Counted from the stretch's first letter, positions 1-7,517 are shown. The stretch is DNA of 64,000 nt from Streptosporangium sandarakinum (GCF_013409935.1 NZ_JACCCO010000002.1:1674001-1738000); one strand, 5' to 3'. Notes: generated by a model not told the origin, from the letters alone. Program-made: numbers and translations.

Positions 1-847
1 GGACGCCCAGCCGCTTGCCCGGGGCCGCCTGGCGCAGCGCGGCCGACGCGCCGGCGACGAAGGCGGTGACCTCGGCGTCCGTCGCGAACGTCTTGTTGTA
101 GCCGAGCTGCGAGGTGAAGCGGATCCCGGTCACCTCGGGCCGCGCGGCCAGCGCCGCGACGCGCTTGACGGCCGCGGCGAAGTTCGCCGGGCCCGCCTTC
201 CAGTCGTCGGCCAGCTCGGTGTCGAGCCAGACGCGCAGCCCACCGCTCCGGGCGGCGGTCACCGCCTGGCCGGTGGGGGTCTGCGCGGCCGCGGTCACCT
301 CCTGGGCGGTGGGAGCCTGTACGGCGGGCTGGGCGCCCTGCGTGCCCTGGGTGGTCGCCGGGGTGGCCGTCGTCTTCGCGCCGGTGCCGCCGGGGCCGGT
401 GAAGCTGCCGTTGTCGGGCCCGGTCACGCTGCCGTCGCCGCCGATCCCGTGCCCGTCGGTCGAGCACTGCCGGCCGCCCTCGCACTCGGGGGTCCCGCCG
501 TCCTCGGCGCCCTCCGGCCAGGGGGAGCCGTCATCGCCGACCGCGCCGTCGCCCTGGAGCTCCGCGCAGTAGTTGCCGGGGGCCGAGCAGTCGATGAACT
601 TGCCCTGCAGCGGGGTGGCGTCCTTGAGGTTGGCGCCGTCGTCCTTCAGCCAGAACTTCGCGATGTCGAGGGCCTCGTCGGGCTTGGCCAGCCAGTGGCA
701 CACCACGTACGCCGGGGCGTCGGCGCTCAGCAGATCGTTGCAGCTCCGGGGATCGTCCTGGGAGTAGGCGGCGACCGCGGGAGTCACCGCCCCGATGACC
801 GTGAGCATGGCGCCGACGGCCAGGGTTCGCCGCAGAGTGAGTCGCAT
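1..847 (-). CDS. secreted protein of unknown function, C-terminus beyond the left edge
   Basis: Reading leftward from ATG 847, 282 residues are visible and no stop occurs before the edge. Residues 1-27 look like a Sec signal peptide: an RRT-type basic start, a hydrophobic core and AVA before the likely cut. A cysteine-containing region follows (about residues 30-105, with CND, VCHW and DCSAPGNYC). Next is a Gly/Thr/Gln-rich linker of roughly 80 residues, then a second domain beginning LRVWLDTELADDW. The spacing of hydrophobic strands in that domain resembles the start of a TIM barrel, which is only an inference. A GGGAG ribosome site lies 7 bases before the ATG. The substrate is unknown; secretion is well supported, enzyme activity is not. 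Confidence 0.7.
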   Translation of the reverse strand, partial: MRLTLRRTLAVGAMLTVIGAVTPAVAAYSQDDPRSCNDLLSADAPAYVVCHWLAKPDEALDIAKFWLKDDGANLKDATPLQGKFIDCSAPGNYCAELQGDGAVGDDGSPWPEGAEDGGTPECEGGRQCSTDGHGIGGDGSVTGPDNGSFTGPGGTGAKTTATPATTQGTQGAQPAVQAPTAQEVTAAAQTPTGQAVTAARSGGLRVWLDTELADDWKAGPANFAAAVKRVAALAARPEVTGIRFTSQLGYNKTFATDAEVTAFVAGASAALRQAAPGKRLGV

Positions 848-1097
848 TCTTAAGCTCCCGGGTGAAGCCGGTCAAAACGATCGTTTGGCACTCTATCCGG
901 ATCATCCCTATCTCAACAGGTTTTGTCAGGAAGTCAGCAGACTCCCCCTCGCCCCACCGGCCCGCCCCGCACGCAGCCGCCCGGACCGTTTCCGCACCGC
1001 CCGGCCGTCCCGATCGCGGACCGGCACCGCCCTGCCCGGCCGCCCGGCGGCGGGGCGCCGATAATCGAAGCATGATCCCCGTACGGCGGGCCCGCTG

Positions 1098-1730
1098 ATG
1101 GCGGCCGAGTCCTCACAGACCCTGGAGCGCGGTCTCCGGCTGCTCCGCCTGCTGGCCGACGGCCGGCGTGGCCGTACCCCCACCGAGCTCGCGACCGAGC
1201 TGGAGCTGAGCCGCCCGGTGGTCTACCGCCTGCTCACCACGCTCCAGAACGAGGGTTTCGTCCGCCGGGGCGGCGACGGCCGGGTCCACCTGGGGTTCGG
1301 GGTGCTCGTGCTGGCGCGGGCCGTACAGCCGCTGCTCCGCGAGGGCGCCCTGCCGACGCTGCGCGGGCTCGCCGAGGAGGTGGGCGCGACGGCGCACCTG
1401 ACCGTGGCCGAGGGGGACGACGGCCTGGCGGTGGCGGTGGTGGAGCCCTCCTGGACCGACATGCACGTCGCCTACCGCGAAGGGTCCCGCCACCCGCTCG
1501 GCCGGGGCGCGGCCGGGCACGCCATCCTCGCCCTGCGGCAGGGCCGTACCGGCTATGTCGTCACCGAGGGCCAGCTCCAGGAAGGCGCCCGCGGCGTGGC
1601 CGCGCCCGTCACCGGCCTGCCCTGGCTGGAGGCGTCCGTCGGGGTCGTCGCCTTCACTCCGCTCGACCCGGCGGCCGTCGGCCCCCGGGTCGCCGCCGCG
1701 GCCGCCGAGCTGGGCCGCGCCCTCGCCTGA
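1098..1730 (+). CDS. IclR-family transcriptional regulator
   Basis: The 210-residue protein starts with the family's winged helix-turn-helix (about residues 8-60; TPTELATELELSRPVVYRLL). A short GAF-like effector domain follows to the end. Usual IclR proteins have about 250 residues, so the effector half is compact and may bind a small ligand or be partly reduced. IclR proteins often control catabolic operons for aromatic acids. The homogentisate operon starting at 5428 has an IclR-like inverted repeat upstream, so this gene is a candidate for its regulator; that link is inferred. There is no strong Shine-Dalgarno before ATG 1098. Confidence 0.88.
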   Translation: MAAESSQTLERGLRLLRLLADGRRGRTPTELATELELSRPVVYRLLTTLQNEGFVRRGGDGRVHLGFGVLVLARAVQPLLREGALPTLRGLAEEVGATAHLTVAEGDDGLAVAVVEPSWTDMHVAYREGSRHPLGRGAAGHAILALRQGRTGYVVTEGQLQEGARGVAAPVTGLPWLEASVGVVAFTPLDPAAVGPRVAAAAAELGRALA

Positions 1731-1744
1731 GGGAACCCGCCGGG

Positions 1745-2098
1745 TCAGGCGATCGGTTCGAGGAACTCCAGGCGGTTCCCGTGGGGGTCCTCGCTGTGGA
1801 AGCGCCGCATTCCCGGGAAGTCGTCGTCGAAGGTCACCGGGTGACCCGCCTCCGTCAGGCGCCGGGCCCACCCGTCGAGGTCGCGGACCAGCAGGCCGGG
1901 GTGCGCCTTGCGCGCCGGGCGGAAGTCCTCCTCGACGCCGAGGTGCAGCTCGATGCCGTGCCCGCGGAACCAGCAGCCGCCCCGCGCGGCCAGGACGGGT
2001 GGCTTGGGGATCTCGGCCAGACCGAGCACTCCCCCGTAGAAGTCCCGCAGGGCGGGCTCGCTCCCCGGCGGGCAGGCGAGCTGGACGTGGTGCAGCAT
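1745..2098 (-). CDS. VOC-family (glyoxalase/bleomycin-resistance fold) protein
   Basis: The 117-residue protein is a single VOC module. It opens with MLHHVQLACP, giving a His near the N-terminus in the usual metal-ligand position. It ends with the typical HSEDPHGNRLEFLEP segment carrying a candidate Glu ligand. The ATG at 2098 is preferred over the GTG three bases upstream because AGGAG (2105-2109 on the complement) is then 6 bases away. VOC proteins include isomerases, dioxygenases and drug-binding proteins, and nothing here fixes the substrate. A perfect 18-bp palindrome sits just upstream, so the gene is probably under a dedicated repressor. It converges on the IclR gene with a 14-base gap. 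Confidence 0.85.
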   Translation of the reverse strand: MLHHVQLACPPGSEPALRDFYGGVLGLAEIPKPPVLAARGGCWFRGHGIELHLGVEEDFRPARKAHPGLLVRDLDGWARRLTEAGHPVTFDDDFPGMRRFHSEDPHGNRLEFLEPIA

Positions 2099-2113
2099 CA
2101 CGACTCCTTTCTA

Positions 2114-2131
2114 TATCTTGATATCAAGATA
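2114..2131. promoter_or_regulatory. 18-bp perfect palindrome upstream of the VOC gene
   Basis: TATCTTGATATCAAGATA is an exact palindrome ending 15 bases before the VOC start codon. Its position fits overlap with the -10 region or transcription start. The core TTGATATCAA resembles sites of MarR-type dimeric regulators. No MarR gene is adjacent, so the regulator is unknown. Confidence 0.7.
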
Positions 2132-2172
2132 CTTCGTCCGTGAATCGCACCGTCATCCATCGCTCCACTCGG

Positions 2173-2793
2173 TCACCGCTCCGAGGCCGCCGGTTCTTCG
2201 GGGCGGGAGCGCGCCCGAGCCCCCGGGGTGTCGCGGTAGAGGTCGCGCAGCAGCAGCGTCTCCGCGCCGTGGTGGACGACCTCGCGGTTGACGTGCAGGA
2301 CCAGCGCGGCCATGGGGTGGTCGGCGAACGGGCCCTCGGCGGGGCCGCAGGGCCGGGACAGACCCTCGGCGCCGAGCTCCCGCACGCCGTCCGCCCAGGC
2401 GGCGTACACCTCGTCGAGCTGCCTCAGAGCCTCGCCCGCCGTACCGGCGTAGGGGAAGGTCGGGTACTCGACGGCGGGTCCCCCGAAGTGCGCGGCGGCG
2501 CGCGCCCCCAGGACCCCCACGATGATGTGGGCGAGACGCCAGGCGATCGTCGTCACCGGCGGCGGACTCGGCTCGGGGCGCACGAAGTCGATCACGAAGT
2601 CTCCGTTCCCGATGGCGCCGGACGCGGCGCCGTCGCCGCGGGGCCGTACGCTCCAGCAGCCGGCCACCGGCTCCCAGAGGTACTCCTCGTCGGTCAGGCC
2701 GTCGAGTCGGGGCCGCAGGTGGTGCCGCCAGTGCCAGTCGAGCTGGTCGGAGAGCAGGTCGTTCCAGTCCAGGGTCGTACCGGGATGAGTCAT
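2173..2793 (-). CDS. DinB-family metal-binding protein
   Basis: The 206-residue protein starts at ATG 2793 (MTHPGTTLDWNDLL) and matches the DinB/YfiT four-helix-bundle pattern. It has an N-terminal helix rich in Trp and His (HWRHHL, residues 21-26), a His in AWRLAHI (H89) and a later HVNREVVHHG segment (H167, H174/H175). In the family such histidines bind a divalent metal, and some actinobacterial members are thiol-dependent transferases. The substrate cannot be told. It is divergent from the WYL regulator at 2855, with a 27-bp near-palindrome between them, so it is likely a target of that regulator. Confidence 0.85.
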   Translation of the reverse strand: MTHPGTTLDWNDLLSDQLDWHWRHHLRPRLDGLTDEEYLWEPVAGCWSVRPRGDGAASGAIGNGDFVIDFVRPEPSPPPVTTIAWRLAHIIVGVLGARAAAHFGGPAVEYPTFPYAGTAGEALRQLDEVYAAWADGVRELGAEGLSRPCGPAEGPFADHPMAALVLHVNREVVHHGAETLLLRDLYRDTPGARARSRPEEPAASER

Positions 2794-2810
2794 GGCGGGA
2801 CGATACGAAC

Positions 2811-2837
2811 GATCGGGGACCGTATCGGTCCTCGATC
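2811..2837. promoter_or_regulatory. 27-bp inverted repeat in the DinB/WYL divergent promoter
   Basis: Two 12-base arms (GATCGGGGACCG and CGGTCCTCGATC) flank the triplet TAT and pair at 11 of 12 positions. The repeat lies in the 61-base gap between the divergent DinB and WYL genes. It is the natural candidate operator for the WYL regulator and could control both genes. Confidence 0.65.
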
Positions 2838-2854
2838 TCTGGCAATCTCGGTCC

Positions 2855-4066
2855 ATGTCCCACACACCGGCGCTGGACACCTCCGCCAGGCTGCTGAAGC
2901 TGCTGTCCCTGCTGTGGTCGCGCCGGGACTGGCCGGGCGCCGAGCTCGCCGCGCGCCTGGGCGTCACCCGCCGCACCGTCCGGCGCGACGTGGAACGGCT
3001 GCGCCTGCTCGGCTACCCGGTCAGCGCCACATCGGGTGTGGCGGGCGGATACCGGCTGGAGGCCGGGGCCACGCTGCCGCCGCTGCTGCTCGACGACGAG
3101 GAGGCAGTCGCGGTGGCGATCGGGCTGCGCCTGGCGGCCGGCGGCGCCGTCACCGGACTGGAGGAGACCTCGGTCCGGGCGCTGGCCAAACTGGAGCAAC
3201 TGCTCCCGGCTCGGCTGCGGCGCCGCCTGACCGCGCTGCACGCCGCGACCGTGCACCTGCCCGGACGGGCCGCGGCCGTGGACTCCGCGGCGCTGTCGAC
3301 GCTCGCCGGCGCCTGCCGCGACCGGGAACGGCTGCGGTTCGCCTACCGTGACGCCTCCGGCGTCCCCAGCGACCGTACGGTGGAGCCGTACCGGCTCGTC
3401 CACGCCGGGCAGCGCTGGTATCTCGTCGCCCTGGACCTCGTGCGCGACGACTGGCGCACCTTCCGGGTCGACCGGATCGGCGCGCTGCGGCCGACGGGAG
3501 CCCGCTTCACACCGCGGGAACCTCCCGACGCCGCCGCGTTCGTCGCCGCCTCCGTGTCCACCGGCCCCTACGCCTTCACCGCCCGGGTACGGCTCGCCGC
3601 CCCGGCGGACGCCGTCGCCGGGCACGTGCCGCCGACGGTCGGCGTCCTGGAGGACCTCACCGACGGGACGTGCCTGCTGACCACCGGATCGGACTCCCTG
3701 GACGCCCTGGTCGCCCACCTGATCCTCATCGGCGTGGAGTTCGAGGTGCTGGACCCGCCCGAGCTGGCCGACCGCGTCCGCGCCACCGCCGGCCGCCTCA
3801 CCCGCGCCGCCCCGGTCCGGCCGACGGACGGGTTCCGCGGACGGGTTCCGGGGTCAGTGGCCGGTCCGCAGGCCGAGACCGCCGTTGACCGGAACGACCT
3901 CTCCGGTCATGAACCCGTTGGTCGCGACGAGCAGGACGGCCTCGGCTACGTCCTCGGGCCGGCCGACGCGCCCCACCGGCAGGGCCGCGGCGTACTCGGC
4001 GAACATCGCCGCCCGCCGCTCCTCCGGCAGGCCGGACCACCACGGGGTGTCGATCACGCCGGGTGA
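2855..4066 (+). CDS. WYL-domain transcriptional regulator with an extended C-terminus
   Basis: This is a DeoR-like helix-turn-helix (residues about 8-60; AARLGVTRRTVRRDVERL) followed by a WYL domain. The WYL domain is visible as TVEPYRLVHAGQRWYLVALD and WRTFRVDRIGALRP, with a WCX-like region after it. ATG 2855 is preferred because it begins just before the HTH. The recognisable family sequence ends near residue 322 (position about 3820). The frame then continues to 4066, running antisense through the last 70 codons of the convergent SDR gene. The extra tail is polar and non-conserved in appearance, so a native stop may have been lost or misplaced. WYL proteins sense ligands or nucleic acid fragments and bind their own promoter. 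Confidence 0.85.
   Translation: MSHTPALDTSARLLKLLSLLWSRRDWPGAELAARLGVTRRTVRRDVERLRLLGYPVSATSGVAGGYRLEAGATLPPLLLDDEEAVAVAIGLRLAAGGAVTGLEETSVRALAKLEQLLPARLRRRLTALHAATVHLPGRAAAVDSAALSTLAGACRDRERLRFAYRDASGVPSDRTVEPYRLVHAGQRWYLVALDLVRDDWRTFRVDRIGALRPTGARFTPREPPDAAAFVAASVSTGPYAFTARVRLAAPADAVAGHVPPTVGVLEDLTDGTCLLTTGSDSLDALVAHLILIGVEFEVLDPPELADRVRATAGRLTRAAPVRPTDGFRGRVPGSVAGPQAETAVDRNDLSGHEPVGRDEQDGLGYVLGPADAPHRQGRGVLGEHRRPPLLRQAGPPRGVDHAG
3825..3850. repeat. 13-bp exact tandem duplication at the 3' end of the WYL gene
   Basis: CGGACGGGTTCCG occurs twice, head to tail, just before the convergent SDR stop codon (3854). Thirteen bases is not a multiple of three, so the duplication shifts the frame of the WYL tail. 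It lies where the conserved part of that protein stops. Confidence 0.85.
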
Positions 4067-4582
4067 GACCGCGTTGACCCGCAGCGGGGCCAGCTCGGCG
4101 GCCAGCGGCGGGACCATCGCCTCCAGCGCGCCGTTGATCGCGGCCAGGCCGGCGGTGCCGGGCAGAGCCGCCCGCGCCGAGGATGCGGTGAGAAGGGTGA
4201 CCGATCCGCCCTCGGTCATCCGGGGCAGCGCCGCCTGAAGGATCCGCAGGTACGGCCAGACCTTCCGCTCGAACCCGTCGCGCAGGCCGTCCAGGTCGAG
4301 GGTGGCGAACGGCCCCGCGCCGGAACCGCCGCTGAGGGCCAGCACCAGGTGGTCGTACCGGACGTCCTCGGCGAAGAAGTCGCTCACCTCCTCGGACGAG
4401 CAGCCGTCCACCCGCCGCGCGGTGACCTTGCCACCGATCCGCCCGGCCGCCGCGTCGAGCCGTACGGGGTCGCGGCCGGTGATGACGACCTCGGCGTCCC
4501 GCTCGGCGAAGAGCCTGGCGACGGCCTCACCGATCCCCGAGCTGCCGCCCATCACCAGCGAACGCCGTCCGGACAGCGACAT
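3854..4582 (-). CDS. SDR-family oxidoreductase-like protein lacking the YxxxK pair
   Basis: The 242-residue protein has the classical Rossmann start (VMGGSSGIGEAVARLF, residues 10-25), an ITGRDP segment for cofactor choice, and the late motif VNAVSPGVIDTPWW. ATG 4582 is preceded by GGGAG. The usual catalytic Tyr-x-x-x-Lys should lie in the stretch after LLTASSARAA, but the sequence reads GTAGLAAINGALEAM, with Leu and Asn at the expected positions. The Ser is present. The protein may therefore be a non-catalytic or atypical reductase. It is divergent from the TetR gene at 4667, with paired palindromes between them, and is very likely a TetR target. Confidence 0.85.
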   Translation of the reverse strand: MSLSGRRSLVMGGSSGIGEAVARLFAERDAEVVITGRDPVRLDAAAGRIGGKVTARRVDGCSSEEVSDFFAEDVRYDHLVLALSGGSGAGPFATLDLDGLRDGFERKVWPYLRILQAALPRMTEGGSVTLLTASSARAALPGTAGLAAINGALEAMVPPLAAELAPLRVNAVSPGVIDTPWWSGLPEERRAAMFAEYAAALPVGRVGRPEDVAEAVLLVATNGFMTGEVVPVNGGLGLRTGH

Positions 4583-4596
4583 GGGTCGCTCCCTTC

Positions 4597-4627
4597 GATT
4601 TGTCGATACCAAGAGTCTCGACAAATC
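4597..4627. promoter_or_regulatory. inverted repeat, first TetR-type operator candidate
   Basis: The exact 10-base arms GATTTGTCGA and TCGACAAATC are separated by 11 bases. The repeat lies in the SDR/TetR divergent promoter, 14 bases from the SDR start codon. Confidence 0.65.
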
Positions 4628-4632
4628 ATTGC

Positions 4633-4649
4633 CGAGACTAAGAGTCTCG
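4633..4649. promoter_or_regulatory. inverted repeat, second TetR-type operator candidate
   Basis: CGAGACT-AAG-AGTCTCG is a perfect 17-bp interrupted palindrome. It shares the 10-mer AAGAGTCTCG with the upstream repeat (4611-4620 and 4640-4649), suggesting two related binding sites about 29 bases apart, close to three helical turns. Confidence 0.65.
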
Positions 4650-4666
4650 TCAAGTAGGATCAGGAC

Positions 4667-5293
4667 ATGCAGACCGGCAGCGGTGATCAGGCCGCCCGCC
4701 GCCCGCACACCGGGCGGCGGCGCAACGAGGCGGCACGGCGGGCGATCCTCGACGTCGTCGTGGATCTGATCGGGCGGGACGACGACGCGCCGGTGACGAT
4801 CGACACGATCGCGGCGGCGGCGGGGGTGGGAAAGCAGACCATCTACCGCTGGTGGCCCTCCAAGGGGGCCGTCCTGCTGGAGGCGATGACCGAGCGCGCC
4901 GACCTGGACATCCCACCGCCCGACACCGGGACGCTCGCCGGAGACCTGGAGACGTTCCTGCGCGCGACGTTCCACCTCGCCGGACAGGCGACGATGGCCC
5001 GTCTGCTGCGCAAGGTGATGGTGGAGGCGCAGCTCGACCCCCAGATGGGAGAGGCGACGCGGAGCTTCCTCGCCCGGCGGCGGAGCGCGCTGCGGGGCCT
5101 GTTCGAGCGGGCCGCCGAACGCGGCGAGACCGCCTCGGGCACCGACCCGGACCTGCTGGTGGACCAGGCGTTCGGCGTGCTCTGGTACCGGATCCTCGTC
5201 GGTCACGCCCCCCTCACCGAGGCGTCCGCCACCGAGCTGGCCGGGGCGCTGACGGCGCAGGCCGTACGGCGGGCGCCCGGCGAGCCCGGCTGA
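4667..5293 (+). CDS. TetR/AcrR-family transcriptional regulator
   Basis: The 208-residue protein has a standard TetR N-terminal domain. Helix-turn-helix residues run about 43-65 (TIDTIAAAAGVGKQTIYRWW), followed by the WPSKGAVLLEAM helix. The C-terminal ligand domain (about 85-200) includes RRSALRGLFERA and a helix with DLLVDQAFGVLWYRIL. AGGATCAGG precedes ATG 4667. It is divergent from the SDR gene with an 84-base gap holding two palindromes, the usual arrangement of a repressor that controls itself and its neighbour. The ligand is unknown. Confidence 0.92.
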   Translation: MQTGSGDQAARRPHTGRRRNEAARRAILDVVVDLIGRDDDAPVTIDTIAAAAGVGKQTIYRWWPSKGAVLLEAMTERADLDIPPPDTGTLAGDLETFLRATFHLAGQATMARLLRKVMVEAQLDPQMGEATRSFLARRRSALRGLFERAAERGETASGTDPDLLVDQAFGVLWYRILVGHAPLTEASATELAGALTAQAVRRAPGEPG

Positions 5294-5369
5294 CCGCGCC
5301 GGAGGCGGGGCACGGCCGGGCATGTTTGACAGGGCCCGGACCGGTGGCGGAAGGTTGTACGTATAAAGG

Positions 5370-5399
5370 ACAGTAGTGTCCGATAAGCGGACATACTGT
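5370..5399. promoter_or_regulatory. IclR-like operator before the homogentisate operon
   Basis: The core TGTCCG-ATAAG-CGGACA (5377-5393) is a perfect interrupted palindrome. It extends outward to ACAGTA and TACTGT with one unpaired base on the left. TATAAA at 5362-5367 is a possible -10 box just upstream, which would place the transcription start inside the repeat. The spacing and CGG/CCG half-sites resemble IclR-family sites. Confidence 0.6.
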
Positions 5400-5427
5400 G
5401 TCACCATCTGCAGGCTCGGAGAGGCGC

Positions 5428-6597
5428 ATGCCGTACTACCGCATGGTGGGAGAGGTCCCCCGCAAGCGACACGTGCAGTTCCGGCGGCCCGACGGCGGGC
5501 TGTACGCCGAGGAGCTGATGGGCGAGGAGGGCTTCTCCAGCGACTCGTCTCTCCTCTACCACCGGCACCTGCCCACGGCCATCCTCAAGTCCGAGGCGGT
5601 CGAGCCCACGGCGGCGACGGCGCTGACGCCCAACCTGCCGCTGTCGCCCCGGCACTTCCGCACCCAGGACCTCCCGGTGAACGGCGACCTGGTGACCGGG
5701 CGCGGGCTGCTGGCGGGCAACGCCGACGTCCGCATGTCGTACGTCGCGACCGAGACGCCCAGCGAGCTGTACCGCAACTCCATGGGTGACGAGTGCGTCT
5801 ACATCGCGAGCGGCCGGGTCCGGTTCGAGTCGACCTACGGCGTGATCGAGGCCGGCGAGGGCGACTACGTCGTCATCCCGACCGGGACCATCCACCGCTG
5901 GGTGCCCGAGGGCCGGGTCACGGCCTTCACCATCGAGGCCGCCGGGCACATCCGGCCACCCAAGCGCTACCTGTCGAAGCACGGGCAGTTCCTGGAGCAC
6001 GCCCCCTACTGCGAGCGCGACCTGCGCGGCCCGCAGGAGCCGCTGATCGTCGAGGGCGAGGAGGTGCCGGTGCTGGTCCGCACCCGCGGCGGGCTGACCC
6101 GGCTGGTCTACCGCAACCACCCGTTCGACGTGGTCGGCTGGGACGGCTGCCTGTACCCGTTCGCGTTCAACATCAACGACTTCGAGCCCATCGTGAAGCT
6201 CACCCACGCCCCGCCGCCGGTGCACCAGACGTTCGAGGGCCCGAACTTCGTGATCTGCTCGTTCTGCCCCCGGCCGCTGGACTTCCACCCCGAGGCCATC
6301 CCGATCCCCTACAACCACCACAACGTCGACTCCGACGAGCTGATGTTCTACGCGGGCGGCGACTACACCGCGCGCCGCGGCTCGGGCATCGACGTCGGCT
6401 CCATCTCGCTGCACCCGGCCGGGTTCACCCACGGCCCGCAGCCGGGCGCCGTCGAGGCCGTCATCGAGGCCGTACGGCAGGGCCACTCGACCACCAGCGA
6501 ACTGGCCGTGATGGTCGACACCTTCCGCCCGCTCGACCTGGGGCCGGCCGCCCTGTCGGTCGAGGACCCCGCCTACGCGTGGACCTGGGCACGATGA
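5428..6597 (+). CDS. hmgA: homogentisate 1,2-dioxygenase
   Basis: The enzyme opens the aromatic ring of homogentisate to maleylacetoacetate in tyrosine and phenylalanine breakdown, using Fe(II). The 389-residue length is slightly short for the family. The cupin core has the diagnostic C-terminal segment PIPYNHHNVDSDELMFY. Candidate iron ligands are His297, Glu304 and His335 (in FTHGPQPG). An earlier region carries SMGDECVYIASG. ATG 5428 follows GGAGAGGCGC. It is the first gene of a three-gene operon and overlaps the next start by four bases (ATGA). An IclR-type inverted repeat lies 29 bases upstream of the start codon. Confidence 0.95.
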   Translation: MPYYRMVGEVPRKRHVQFRRPDGGLYAEELMGEEGFSSDSSLLYHRHLPTAILKSEAVEPTAATALTPNLPLSPRHFRTQDLPVNGDLVTGRGLLAGNADVRMSYVATETPSELYRNSMGDECVYIASGRVRFESTYGVIEAGEGDYVVIPTGTIHRWVPEGRVTAFTIEAAGHIRPPKRYLSKHGQFLEHAPYCERDLRGPQEPLIVEGEEVPVLVRTRGGLTRLVYRNHPFDVVGWDGCLYPFAFNINDFEPIVKLTHAPPPVHQTFEGPNFVICSFCPRPLDFHPEAIPIPYNHHNVDSDELMFYAGGDYTARRGSGIDVGSISLHPAGFTHGPQPGAVEAVIEAVRQGHSTTSELAVMVDTFRPLDLGPAALSVEDPAYAWTWAR

Positions 6598-7517
6598 GCC
6601 TCTTCGAGGCCCTCGTCGACGACGCGGGGCTGTTCCCGCCCACGGCGCTGCCGATGGCCGACGCGCTCCGGCGGCACCGCGACGACCTGGACGCGGGCAG
6701 CCCGGTGCTCACCCACCGGTTCCTGTGCCCGGCGAGCCGCCTCGCCGAGCTGCGCGCCCACCTGGAGCAGGCGGGATTCCCCGGCGCGGGTCCCCGGGCG
6801 GCCGAAGCCGACCAGGCGGGCCGAACCGAGCGGGCGGACGAAGCGGGCCGTACGGGCCGGGCCGGGCGGGTGGCGGAGCCGATCCGGCTCGGGCTGATCC
6901 TCGACACCCCCGAGGTCCCGCCGCTCGACGGCCTCACCGTCGAGCTGGTCGAGGTGCCGGGCGGCCGGGCGGTCACCCTGGACATCCCGGCGCGGCAGTT
7001 CGTCGAGGTCACCGCGGCACAGTTGCCGATCGACCCGCCGCCCGGGGTCGGGCTGAAGATCAGGTGCGGCGGCCTGACGGCGGCGGCCTTCCCCACCCCG
7101 CGGGAACTGGGCGCCTTCATCACCCACTGCGCCGAGCGCGGCATCCCGTTCAAGGCGACGGCGGGCCTGCACAACGCGGTCCGCCACTTTCATCCGGGGC
7201 TGGGCACCGACCGGCACGGCTTCCTCAACCTGGTCCTCGGGGTCTGCGCGGCGGTGGAGGGCCGCGACCCGGTCCCGGTGCTGACCACCACCGACGTGGG
7301 CGAGCTGGTCCGGCTCGCGCAGGCCGTACCGGACGGCACCGCCGAGCGCGCCCGCCGGCTGCTGGTCTCCTACGGCTCGTGCAGCACGAGCACGCCGATC
7401 GACGACCTGACCGCCCTGGGGCTCATCGGTGCGCAGCCGGCCGCGACGGGGTACGGGACCGGGGCGGCCGGCGCGGCCACCGACCCGGCGACGAGGGAAG
7501 AGCCGCCGACCCGATGA
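6594..7517 (+). CDS. unassigned homogentisate-operon protein
   Basis: I do not recognise the function of this 307-residue protein. It starts inside the hmgA stop (ATGA overlap) and ends 22 bases before fumarylacetoacetase, so it is translationally coupled to the pathway. Visible features are FEALVDDAGLFPPT at the N-terminus, GVGLKIRCGGL (about residues 151-161), GIPFKATAGLHNAVRHFHPG (about 182-201) and LVSYGSCSTSTPIDDL. Alternating strands and Lys/His-rich turns look like an alpha/beta barrel. A low-complexity loop (about residues 72-98, repeating AGRT) is probably an expansion. The operon lacks a recognisable maleylacetoacetate isomerase, so an isomerase or accessory role is possible but unproven. 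Confidence 0.75.
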   Translation: MSLFEALVDDAGLFPPTALPMADALRRHRDDLDAGSPVLTHRFLCPASRLAELRAHLEQAGFPGAGPRAAEADQAGRTERADEAGRTGRAGRVAEPIRLGLILDTPEVPPLDGLTVELVEVPGGRAVTLDIPARQFVEVTAAQLPIDPPPGVGLKIRCGGLTAAAFPTPRELGAFITHCAERGIPFKATAGLHNAVRHFHPGLGTDRHGFLNLVLGVCAAVEGRDPVPVLTTTDVGELVRLAQAVPDGTAERARRLLVSYGSCSTSTPIDDLTALGLIGAQPAATGYGTGAAGAATDPATREEPPTR

